A DNA stretch of 64,000 nt, from contig NC_134288.1 in the NCBI RefSeq assembly GCF_949628215.1, positions 1,674,001-1,738,000 of the forward strand, in the 5' to 3' direction. The notes under the pieces were generated by a model, which had not been told where the DNA came from, searched no databases, and was given only the letters and a program-made list of their open reading frames with translations. Within the stretch, counting starts at the first letter, position 1. The number at the start of each line of letters is the position of its first letter. This stretch comes from Phalacrocorax aristotelis (Eukaryota > Chordata > Aves > Suliformes > Phalacrocoracidae). Positions 53,601 to 64,000 of the stretch are shown here, piece by piece. A program made the translations under genes and the position numbers.

Positions 53601-56600
53601 CAGCACGCCATCCGCCTCAAACCAAATGAATCCCAGCTGCATCCCTCGTCCTAACAAATTCTGTAATCTCCTGGTTATAGGGTTGACTACCATAAATCAC
53701 AAGCCAGCACGTGACCATAATTAGCGTGTACCTTTGCTCAACATTCTTCCACATAAACACAAAAGGCCATTAGCACAAGCGCACACAGGCACAATTCTGG
53801 TCTTTCAACAATTCCTGTAAACTACAGCAACTCCCAGCAAGCTACAGAGGGTCTCTGATGAGCAAGAGCCATACCTGAATTGATCTGCATAACCCCAACA
53901 CATTTCATGAACTTGAACGAATGCATGGCAGCACAAAAAGGTCTCTGAATATCACCCTCCCTTCAAAGAACATGCCTGGCCTCCTTCCTGCCCCTGCACC
54001 CTGTTGTTTTAGATTTTCCAATTTAATATTTCCCATTACACAATTCTTTCTGGAAATTCAGAGCAAGTCCGGCGCTACCACGTGGCAACTACCTATCCAT
54101 GAACCTGGCCTGGGACAGGCTACAGCCGCATAAGAAGTGTTATGCCTGTTTATAATAAAAGTTGGTCTTATTTAGTATAGTCTAATTATTAAAAATATGT
54201 AACTGAAGTAAGAGAGGTGGGGATAAACAGCCAGATAACAGCCTAATAACCAAAATGCACCTGCAGCATTGCATGGGGTTGGGGGGTGGCAGAGGACAGC
54301 CCATGAAGACCAGAGTGTCCAAACTGAAGGATACAGGACACACCCCTGGCTGCTGGAGGCTGGAGCTCCCAAGTAGACACTTAGCGCAAGGATAAAACAA
54401 CCGATTGACTAAAATGTGCACGACAGACCCCCCAGAGGAAGAATTCATGTAGGACACAGTGATGCCACAGTCTGGATCTGGGCTGATGGACAGCTGGGAC
54501 CCACCGCATGCCATGGGGAGCCTGGAAAGCAGTTTGTCATGCCATGTGTTGTCCCCCACCAACAGCCCTGAGAGTAAAAGGAGGCCTGCACAACAAACCC
54601 AGCGCCATGTGATGGGCAATACTTAGAAAATCCTGTCCAGTCCCTGGGAGAGATGTGATTAGAGCAAAATCTGCAACAGCCAGTCGTCACTAGCTGGGGA
54701 GCAGCTGAACACTGGAAAGCCAGCAGATTCTGGAGTGCCAGCACCACCAGATGGAAGTACTGGTCTCTGGGGTTAAAAGAAAACAAAGAAAGGAAAAAAG
54801 AAAAAAGCTGATATCTTGCTATCCTCGACCCAAGATCTGCTCAACTGATCCGAACTTAAGGTTATGTCAATTTGTTTCTTAAACAGAACCTGAAGCCTTT
54901 TTTGTTGCTTTCCTGTAACCATTGCACTACACAAAGTGAATACACCAAAACAAGGCTTTGTCTCATAAGTAGTCTAGGTTTACTGTGACACAGTCTATTG
55001 ATTTACAAGCTGTTTACACATTTCAGGCAACTCAGAATAAACACTTTCACCACTGATGTCACACCAGAACATGCACCCTCTCAAAACAAATATGCAGGGA
55101 GCCCAATTAAATAAAAAAATACTGAAATCCTGCGTACTAAGTACTAAAATTTCTACACCTGAAAATGTACTCTTCCAAATTACACAGAAGATTGGAAAGG
55201 GTGAGGGGAGAAGGAAGGATGGATTAATGTCCTTCAACAGCAGATAGCAGAAGTTAGCACTGAGCAGGGTCCTCATCCTCACACTGACCATTATTTAAAG
55301 CTCCAACAGGGAAGAGGAAGGAAAATTAGCCCAGAAACAAGACCACAATCAAGTCCCTTGAGGAATCCAGAACTGGGAGTGAGGAAAAGAAGTCACTGCA
55401 GTAGCAACATAATCTCCGAAGGATACAGAACCCTCCTTGCTTCTGCCTTCATTGAAAAATGGTTTTCAAGCAACTTAATAGGGGGGAAGAAAAAAAAAGG
55501 AAATCAGGAAAAAAGCATGTGATGAATAATACACTCAAAAGTTTTCTTGTTTCCTTTGTTGTAGCTGCCAGTAAGAAAATATGTAAAGGTATTTATTAAG
55601 TTTGAGTATGGGGACAGAGAAGGTTCAGCATTGCCAGAATACTGCTGAGAAGATTACTTTCTTTTAAAACCTAACATATACACACGTGCACCTACACAAG
55701 CATACTTTTAAAGCATATCACCTGTAAAACCCAGACATGCTCTGACTGCAACACTTTTTACTGCAAATTTGTTAACAGTGGATTATCTTCCTACAACTGT
55801 TTCTACCATTTTGTTGCCTAGCATAGTGATCTTGGAGCTTGTTTGATCTGACCAATGAATCAACGCATACACACGCAACCATTCTATGATACAAAGGTTA
55901 AAATGACATAACTGTTTTGGGCAAAAATTCACAAAAAAGACTTTTGAACAAAGTCTAGACAAGTTTCACATTGTTACACAGGAGATTAAATAAGCCTAAG
56001 AATCACTGTTAAAATACAAAAGAATACCTAAAAATAAACATGCAGTAAAATTTCCTCTGAAATTACTTAGCTAGGGGTAGTTCCAGTAATTTGGAACTGT
56101 AAACTTTGGCATTAAAGAAGGACAACATAACAAAAGCGTCTCAGCTGTACTCTTTGGGAGGAATGTCTGAGAACAGCTATGGGCCTGACGGCAAATGCTG
56201 GTAACCCTCCATGGCAGACTGAAAAGTCAAGCCTGGAGGCAGCCCAGCCCTTCAAACACACACCAACATTAGAGGCAAGGACCTGTTAGTTGGACACCTA
56301 GGAGGAGAATATATAAGAACAAGATATTCAAATGCATCACATGCTTATTTTACCTACCAAAACAAATTCCACAACTTCACTATTTTGTGGCATGCAACAG
56401 ATCTTCAGGTAATTCCAGACTGGCAAACATGGTTAAACAGCAACTCCCAAAAATGTAATCCTGAAAGAAAGCCATCATGTTTCATCAGACAATGATGCAA
56501 AGTAACAAAAATACTGGATATAACAGTGAATACTTTGACTTTAATATGCAGCTCTGCACCAAATCCAAATCTCTCCTTAGTCATGTAAAAAGCATGTGTT

Positions 56601-59600
56601 ACGATATTCAAGTCTTAAGAGCCAAAACTGAGGATCTGGAAAAATCCACCTTTCATTATAGGCAAAAAACTGAATACTCCGTTTGGCTGGAAATAACATT
56701 TTATTCTTCTGAACAGGGCAAGTTTTATCTAGAATAATGTATTTAAGTCTTAAGATAAACTCTTCTAGATTAAATTCATATTCAGAAAAGAGAAACTGGC
56801 ACAACTAGGATGCAATTTAGCTCATCCTAAGCAGGTGCCTAAACTAGCTCAGGTTAAGCTCATTCCAGAAACACGTTACGAGCCCGCACGACCACCTCAG
56901 ACAGATATTTTTATTGCAGGTGGCCAAAGTGAGGTGAACCGACCCCCAGAACCTGCTTCTGCTAACGGCCTCATCAAGTTGCACTCAAACCTCTCAGGGC
57001 AAGGAAAACGCAGCAGTAAAGCCCATGGCTTCAGTGAAAACAAAATACCACCCCTCAAACCAAGATGATTTGTATTAAACACCCCGGTGCTGTTTTTCCA
57101 GCACATTTTCTGCTTTCATGCCAGCCTGCTCATCAGTGGGGAAGGGGACCACCCAAAAATAAACTGGGGAAGCAGAAGAGGGAAGACGACTCAGAAAGAC
57201 AAAGCAGAAATTTGCTGTCTTCTACGTAGACGACAAAGTAACATCACTTTGACAGCCTTAGTATTGTGCCATAGCCTTTGCACTTCTGCCAGCCCAACAA
57301 CTTGAAGGGAAGGAAAGAGTACTTGCACTAAATCAGATCATACATGCTTTGTGGCACTTTTAATAGTCATCTAACACTTTTCAACCTCTGCTATCTTCTT
57401 GTATTTCTAAATAAGCACTGTAATTCAAGAAGCAGTGTAGCACCACGTAGAAGACCCGCATGGCTAAACCATAAGCAGTAACTTTGCTGTTTCCAGCTAT
57501 ATGCAAACCCGCCTAAATACCATGACCAGATACCAAGCCGACAGCAAAACCAAGACCTGAAATATGAAATTTTAATGTTGCTTAAGTGTAAGTCAAAACT
57601 TTAAAAAGCTTTCCATGTTCAACAGCAGATACTGCATTGATTCTACCTTTTCACCCTTTTTATAAAAGGATGTTCCATGGACTATTTTAGATGGCCTAAA
57701 ATTGAGTCACGTAACAAACTGGCTGGTTACCTCCAAAGTCATGCTAAGAGTTTACATGAAAGGACAGTCCTTACTTGCCCAGTGGAAGCTGTTTTTAAGA
57801 TGGTCTCAAAGCTGACAAAAGGCAGCCCCCATTCAAACTGTCCGTGCCTTAGCAAGGGAGGGCTAAGAGTTGACATTTGGCTGAAGGGTGGTGAATCAGA
57901 GGGAAAATCATCCAAACTCCTTGGTGCAAGGAACCGACGGGCTTTCTGTTCCTCCTGCTGAGAGGAAGGGTGACCTCCCTTACCACAGGTGGAGGGTATG
58001 ACATGGTCTGCGGACGCCCAATTGCTCCAGAGAAGAGAGGGCTGAGAAAGACAGGCTGCCCTAGCAAGCTCCAGTAAGAAACTGAGGATGGTCAGCCTGG
58101 GCTATGCGAAGAAAAACAACAATTAACTGCTGCTGCCTCCATTCCTGTTGTACGCGTGAGACGATGGCAGATTTGGTTAAGGGAAATAACTAATCAACAC
58201 TGGTTCATTAACTCCAACTTTCATCACAATAAGCTGTCTGATAGAGACCTTGGAAATGCCTAGAGACTGAACGCATACCTTAGCACACACCAAGGAATCC
58301 ATAAAAAGCCCTGTGAAGCGTTCCACCTACAGAAGGTTTTGTTTAGAGCTTATGATTTCCCAAACATAAGAAAACAAAACAAGTAAGTTTACATGAAGGC
58401 AGGCTTCATTCACTTGTTCTGATACAGAACTACCTGCCGCTCTTCATACCATTCTGCTGCACTCCCATAGCCCTCAAGCAAACAACACCTGAAACCAAGC
58501 ACTTCCGACAAGGAGAAAATTACAGCTTATGACCTTTCGCAGGGATATCTTGATGTATTTTGACAGCAGGTTTAGTGGAACATTGGTTTGTTAAAGTTCC
58601 ATAAAGTTTGTTGAAACTCCACAACTCATGCCAAGCTGCAACGGACACATCTCAACCGAGCCATTAATTTGTATTTCAACAGAATCTGACTGACGAGATC
58701 ACCAGGGTTGCTTTAAAAGAGCAAGATAACTCCAGAACAAGTTTCAACTGCAGTGAAGTTAGCCATGTAGAAATTCCCACTTTCGTCAGCTGAGGTACCA
58801 GCACAAGGTGGCTGCCCATCATCTTCCCACATCACAAGTTAACTCAGAATCAATAATTTTCCTGGAAGCTGTAGACGACAGTCTAATATTTGATCAGTCA
58901 ACTCCCATTAGCTGAATTATTAATTTCACATGTTAAGGATATTTCCATTTGGAAGAAATACACCATCACTTATAACGGATGAACACTATGACAGAGCTTT
59001 GCAGAATGTAAGTTTTCACAAAGATCCATCAGTGCGATCAGCAAACAAGTAAAATGAGATGCTACTTAAAATCAGATACACCTTTACAAGAAACTATATT
59101 TCATCTTGCTTTCCAAAGGCTATAAGAAAACTCCTTTTCAAGTAGCAATCTATTCATTGCTTGTGCTGCAACAAACTTTTTATTTAAAGTTGAATTTAAC
59201 CTCTGACAAACCTTTCTGTGCTGACATGCCCCAGGGGTGCTCCTTCATCACCAAATTCTCACAAAGCTTCATAAATACCGACGTAGCCAGTCCAGGTATT
59301 CTTGTGATTACCAGTCCTGAACTAAGATTTGACTGAAAACTGCACCTCTGTTTATTGCAATATTCTTCCTTCTTATGTGTAATAAAAGTCTAAGAAATGT
59401 CACTTAAGTTTTAAAAATTTTGATGTGTTATAAAGTATGAAGAAAAGGTTTAAGGTAAAACAAACAGCTTAAAAGTAATTCCTTTGATATGAGGCACGCA
59501 ATAATTAGACTGTTTTCCATGACCAAAAAAAAAAAATCATCTAGCAGAAGTAGGTATAGCTTTTGTTAAAATCAAGACCATTCAGAGAGCTTCCTGATTG

Positions 59601-62600
59601 TATAAAAACTTGCAGCTTACTTTGTGCTGCTCTGGGATTTTGGAAGAATCAAATTTCAAAAGTGTTATTTACTGTCAGTACTGCTATTAAGAACCACATT
59701 ATCACTGGACAGCCTTTCACCTTCTGGTAAAACTAGGATGTAACAGAAGTAGACAGCAATGCATTCTTGCAGGGACCAAAGAGCGCTCCAAAAAACCCTT
59801 AGAAGGAACACCTTCCCATGCTGCAGCCAAAAAGATAAGGCACTATTTCTTGTCCATTGTTGTTCCTAACTAAGCCTTACTAAAAAAAAAAAAACTGGAA
59901 ATGTTTTTGCCTCGGGAGGTTCAGCTCCTACAGCCATAGGTCCCAAGACGACAACTGCTAACTCCTCAACTTCTCTGGGAAAGAGAGCCATCGGAATTGC
60001 CAGTCTGTGCCTTCTATCTCATCTCTTAGGTGCTCTCCACTCACTGCCGGGAAAAATAATGTTATTACAGACACCAAAACTTCCAATTTATCAGGAAGCA
60101 AAGCAGAAATAACTCCTCACATTTTCCTTGTATCATCCAGCAAGGAGGGAGGCTTGCGCAAGCATGCCTGCACACGTGTATACAGAACACAGAGGCTCAC
60201 ATCTAATTCAGTCTCTGTAAGTACTACCCAGAAACCATGACAAGAAAAGCAGTGACAAAGCAGCTGCACAGTCTTGGTAGGTGGTTTGATTTATAAAAGA
60301 ATAAAAATTATGAAATAAAGATGATATGCACAGGACTTGGAGAATTTAATGGCACACATCTTTTGGCAGGAATAACTAGCTCATTCCCTTCCAAACATCA
60401 AACCTAATACTCAGGTTCCCATATATGCAACCAGGAAAAGCAACTTCCTTCCCCAAATTACCAGTTTACATGAAGAAAAATTTATTTAGACAAGGCATCA
60501 TTCATCTCCAGTACTTTTCAGTTTTCACACAAATCTGATGCCAACCCCCATGTAGGGCTATTCTTCAAGACTACTCATTCAAGCTGGAGAAACAGGCAAC
60601 TGTCCTCCCAGTTCCAAAAAGACGATGGCTGTCACAAACTATGGAGTCCCCTGCTCACCTCCCTCCTCCTCCCCAGCTCCTGAACCAGCTACGCTGTGAC
60701 ACGCACTGGTCACCTTTCTTTTTTCCCAAATACATAAAGAAGGGTTCTTTACTGTGACACAACCTCAAGGCTGCAATATATATGTGACAGAATTAACTTC
60801 TTGTTTCTGTTTTTCATTATGACAAGAGCAATTTTTTATGTGCTTGCTATTCAGGGTGCAGGTGGGATGCTGTTAATAGCATCAGCTAATGACAGAGGCC
60901 ACACTGGGCAGAAAATGACCGCCAGTGCCCAGTGGGCTGAGAAAAAACCCAGGCTCCTGGACCTCTGGAAAACTTCCACTACTATCCTTCTTCTTAACCC
61001 AAAACTTAGGTGAACTTTCCACTCCAGCAGCATCACTGAAAAAACTTTTCTCCTTCCTTCTAATTAGCCAGGACAACAAACAATCTGAGTTTCATACACT
61101 GCCTTGAGCCAAACCTTCAGCTATCGATGCGTAGAGCCTAAGGAACACACTGACTACATGGCTGAAATGCACAGTTATCTGCAACGGGTAGTTCCTGCTC
61201 AAGAACATCCGTGATCTGCTCTGGAGTGGACAGCAGAGTTTGTAACAGTGTCAAGACAAAGCACAAAACATCCATGGCTTCAGCAAAGCAAAGGTGAGCT
61301 AGTCAGCTGCAAAATGCAGTTTTTGCAACATGCAGGACTAAGCCTTGCTGTTCAATGGCCCACACACGAACAGGCGTTCTGCTCCCTTGTATTCTCTCTG
61401 TGCCACAGCGTCTGTATGTCTCAACAGAAACCACATGATTTTGAAACAGACACCACCATCACGCCGCCTGCCCTTCAGAGGTACGCTAACAACCTATAAA
61501 ATTTCACTATTCCCTATACAATCAAACTGTTACAGCCACGTTAACTCTTCAACCCTTCAGCAGCAAACCCTTCATCACTGCCAATCTATTAAATTTAGCA
61601 CGTCTGTTTAACTCCAGCTTCCATCCAAAAGACATCAATATGGTACCAGAAAATAAAAGTATACTGTAAATCTGTTTAACAGTTTAGTTATTATTTAGTT
61701 ATGATTTAGTTATCATTTAACGTCTACTACAAAAGCACGCAATCTTTCGTGGTATCACACTTAAACAGAATGAAGAGTAGCATTACGACTGTTCAGCAAA
61801 CTACCTCTACACTCCCATATTTGGAAGTATTTCAGACACTAAAAAATGAAAAAAAAAAAGAAAAACACTAACTCTTAGTTTAGAGATGAAAGCTGGATTT
61901 CACAGGTTTACACACACACACGGTTGTGTTTTATTTTAAGGAAGCACCTATTTTTTTTGCTAACTAGAACAGTACAAAATTACTGCATCATTTGGAAGCC
62001 TGCTGTAAAGAACTCCTCCCTCCAAGTCCTACAGAAAAACAGGCTTTCTGGAGAGAATGACTGGAGAGTGCTGCTGAGAGTTTTTCCACCCAAAATCCAA
62101 AGCCTAACCGAATACCCTTCTGGAGGTTTAAAATATTAAGAAATGTCATTTCTCTACAGGAGATCAGGTCTCTGTGCAGCTGCTCCCGTTTTGATTTTAT
62201 TTCTTCTCTCATAAGAGAGTCAGGATACAGTAATACTGTGACAAATTTCCTGGTAAGGCCAGTTAACTTTCAAAGGAAGCCACGTGGCTCAGCAACTGTT
62301 TGAGGAGCGCATGAATTTCTAGCAAACACTGTGATGTCTTGCTGCAGGTAACGCGCTTAGGAGAGAGGCTCGTAGGCCTGGCCATTTTGGACATGTGCCT
62401 TGAGACCTTTGTTTGCCTCTCCACAAGAAACACAGAAAAGCTGGGAACGCTTGCTGTAACCGGCAAAGAGCTGCTAAATCCAAAAGCTGTGGTTATTACA
62501 CTTGGTGACTTTTTTTTTTTAAATGCCACATATGTTCTCTGCGGTTGTCTTCTCATATGGCATATACTGAAACATGCTCTGGCTAAAAAAACAGCCAGGA

Positions 62601-63150
62601 AGACTGCAATGCACAACAATGGTAAAGATAAACACCAACATGAGGCACCGTGTTTCCTCTAATAAAATTCAAATGAGAAAGGTTTTACTGTAGTTTTCAG
62701 TTAGGGGGAATGAGCACAAACATGCGTGTCCAGAAGCTGAGGGGTTATGAAGAAGACAAAGCTCGTAAAGCTACAGCTTGGGGGCAGCTTTCAGAACCAT
62801 GCCGAGGTGAGCGACAGAAAAGCTCTCCGCTTCCCATTCCCCAAGGAAGCCTGAAGGAATCAGAACTCCGAGTTTTCTGAGACATTCTAAAAGCAAACAA
62901 AGCCTAGGGACACGCAGAAATCAAACTGACAAAATACGTTAAGAAGCCTTTCTCTGACTATTTTAAAGAGTTACAAAAGAAATAAAACAAAACCTTGGGT
63001 TACAAAATGTCAACGCATCCTCACTGACATCTTACGCAGACGTCACCCCCGCACGAAGTCAGGGCTGAGGAACTAAAATCAGAAACAACGTCCCAGGTCG
63101 AGAAGAAGCTGACAGTCCCCCGACTGCTTTCCACGTCTGGGCCAGAAATG
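50689..63150 (-). other. 5' intron region of NCOA6 (non-coding)
   Basis: About 12.5 kb without recognised coding exons or CR1. It holds a G23 run (50963-50985), a T/A low-complexity stretch near 61680-61720 and a GC-richer block at about 54180-54790. A further non-coding 5' UTR exon may lie here (mammalian NCOA6 has untranslated first exons), but it cannot be placed by eye. Confidence 0.5.
50963..50985 (+). repeat. poly(G) tract, 23 nt
   Basis: An uninterrupted run of 23 G on the plus strand (C on the gene's sense strand), about 310 bp upstream of the start codon exon. Confidence 0.9.
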
Positions 63151-64000
63151 TTTTCCCCCCCGGGACACGAAAGGCTGCCCGCGGCACGGAGCCCAGCCAC
63201 GGCTACTCAGCCCCGGGCCGGGAGCACGGGGCTGGCTGCGGAGCTTACAGGTTGGGGCGAAACGCGGGGCCGGGAGCGCCAGGGGAAGCGGGGCCGGCCG
63301 GCCGGGCGCCCTGGCCAGGGGCAGCGCGGCCCGGCGGAGAAGGGCAGGCTGCAGGCCGCGGCCAGGCGGGCTCCCCCGGCGCCGGGGCCCCAGGCCGCGG
63401 GACGCTGACAGGCTCCCGGCCAAGGAGCCCCGCGGCCCCCGGCCCCCCCCCGGCCCGGGCACCCCGGGCCGGCCCCGCGAGGCGGTCGGCCGGGCCCACG
63501 CACCGCTCCGCGCCCCCGCCAGGCCCCGCTGCCCCTTCCCGCCGCCGGCCCGCCCCGCGCCGCCGGCCCGGCCTACCTCCCTGCCCGGGCCGCCGCCGGC
63601 CCCGACACCGCCGGGCCGCCGCTTCCGCCCCACCGCCTCTGTCACGCCCGCCGCCCGGCCCCCGCGCCCCCGCGGGCGGCGGAGAGGCCCCGGCCACAGG
63701 CCGGGCCGGGCCCGCCCCGCCCTCACCTGGCGCCGCCGCCGCTGCCACCGCCTCCGCCTCCGCCGCCGCCGCGCCCGCGCGCAGGAGGGCGGGGGCCGCT
63801 TGGGCAGACGGGGGCGCGCGCGTGGCCCGCGGGGACGGGGCGGGCGGACGGGCGCGGGGGCGCGCTCGGCCCGGGGGCGCGGCCCGGGACAGCCCGGGGA
63901 CACGGCCCGGGGACGCGGCCCGGGACAGCCAGCGCAGGCCGCCACCGCCGCCACCGCCGCTCCGCCTCCGCCGCCCTCCGCCGCCGCGGCACGTGACCCG
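63150..64000. promoter_or_regulatory. CpG island, probable NCOA6 promoter
   Basis: Very GC- and CpG-rich sequence up to the window end, with CCG/GCC repeats and no TATA box. It lies about 13 kb upstream of the start codon in the right orientation. A CACGTGAC E-box sits at 63990-63997. The island continues beyond the window, so a divergent neighbour may share it. Confidence 0.75.
63727..63989 (-). other. NCOA6: probable non-coding first exon of NCOA6
   Basis: A consensus donor CAG|GTGAGG on the minus strand ends at 63727, inside the CpG island after GCC-repeat sequence. The start site is unknown; the upper bound given is only indicative. Other donor-like sites lie near 63572 and 63245. Confidence 0.4.

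Noticed and set aside
63079..63954. 291-codon minus-strand frame in the CpG island
   Set aside because: Very high GC suppresses stop codons; the residues are almost only R, G, P and A. It overlaps the likely promoter and first exon.
1..64000. CRISPR arrays, bacterial operons, tRNA or rRNA genes
   Set aside because: Nothing of the kind was seen; the window is animal nuclear DNA with introns and LINEs.

Overview
The window is vertebrate nuclear DNA, most likely from a bird. It carries at least six CR1 LINE fragments with the typical tail motif, a complete retrovirus-like provirus, and one large intron-rich gene. The gene is NCOA6 (nuclear receptor coactivator 6, also ASC-2/TRBP/AIB3) on the minus strand. 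Thirteen coding exons could be joined by eye, each with GT-AG borders and a phase that continues into the next exon. They run from the ATG at 50648 to the TAA ending at 7499 and total 6114 nt (2037 codons plus stop), close to the mammalian protein length.

Layout: 1-6930 is mostly intergenic; it holds two CR1 fragments (about 4185-4565 and 4768-5640) and a stretch at about 2700-3840 that resembles the 3' UTR of a convergent plus-strand gene. NCOA6 3' UTR and poly(A) signal lie at about 6935-7498. Coding exons 13 to 1 run from 7499 to 50648. The introns carry four more CR1 copies (21803-22510, 24079-26150, 33087-33975, 36976-37735), all in the same orientation as the gene. About 13 kb of 5' intron follows, and the window ends in a CpG island (about 63150-64000) with a likely non-coding first exon (donor at 63727).

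The most striking feature is a 6.5-kb provirus at 42997-49524, antisense to NCOA6, in the intron between coding exons 1 and 2. Its two 502-bp LTRs look identical by eye and are flanked by a 5-bp duplication (ATAGC). It has an 18-nt primer binding site matching tRNA-Lys1,2, a 622-codon gag, and a pro-pol frame with all catalytic residues of protease, RT, RNase H and integrase present. The two frames are in the same phase, separated by one UAG. There is no env. The capsid-like part of Gag resembles ERV-L/Fv1, but the N-terminus of Gag carries about four hydrophobic segments and there is no CCHC zinc knuckle. This looks like a very young, possibly mobile, env-less class III-like element and is the best candidate for something little described here.

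How the parts relate: NCOA6 is a scaffold coactivator of the ASCOM (MLL3/MLL4-UTX) complex. Both LXXLL receptor-binding motifs (residues 861-865 and 1457-1461) and the basic C-terminus are kept. All repeats lie outside coding exons, so nothing suggests that the gene is broken. All statements rest on reading the sequence and on general family knowledge; no searches were run.
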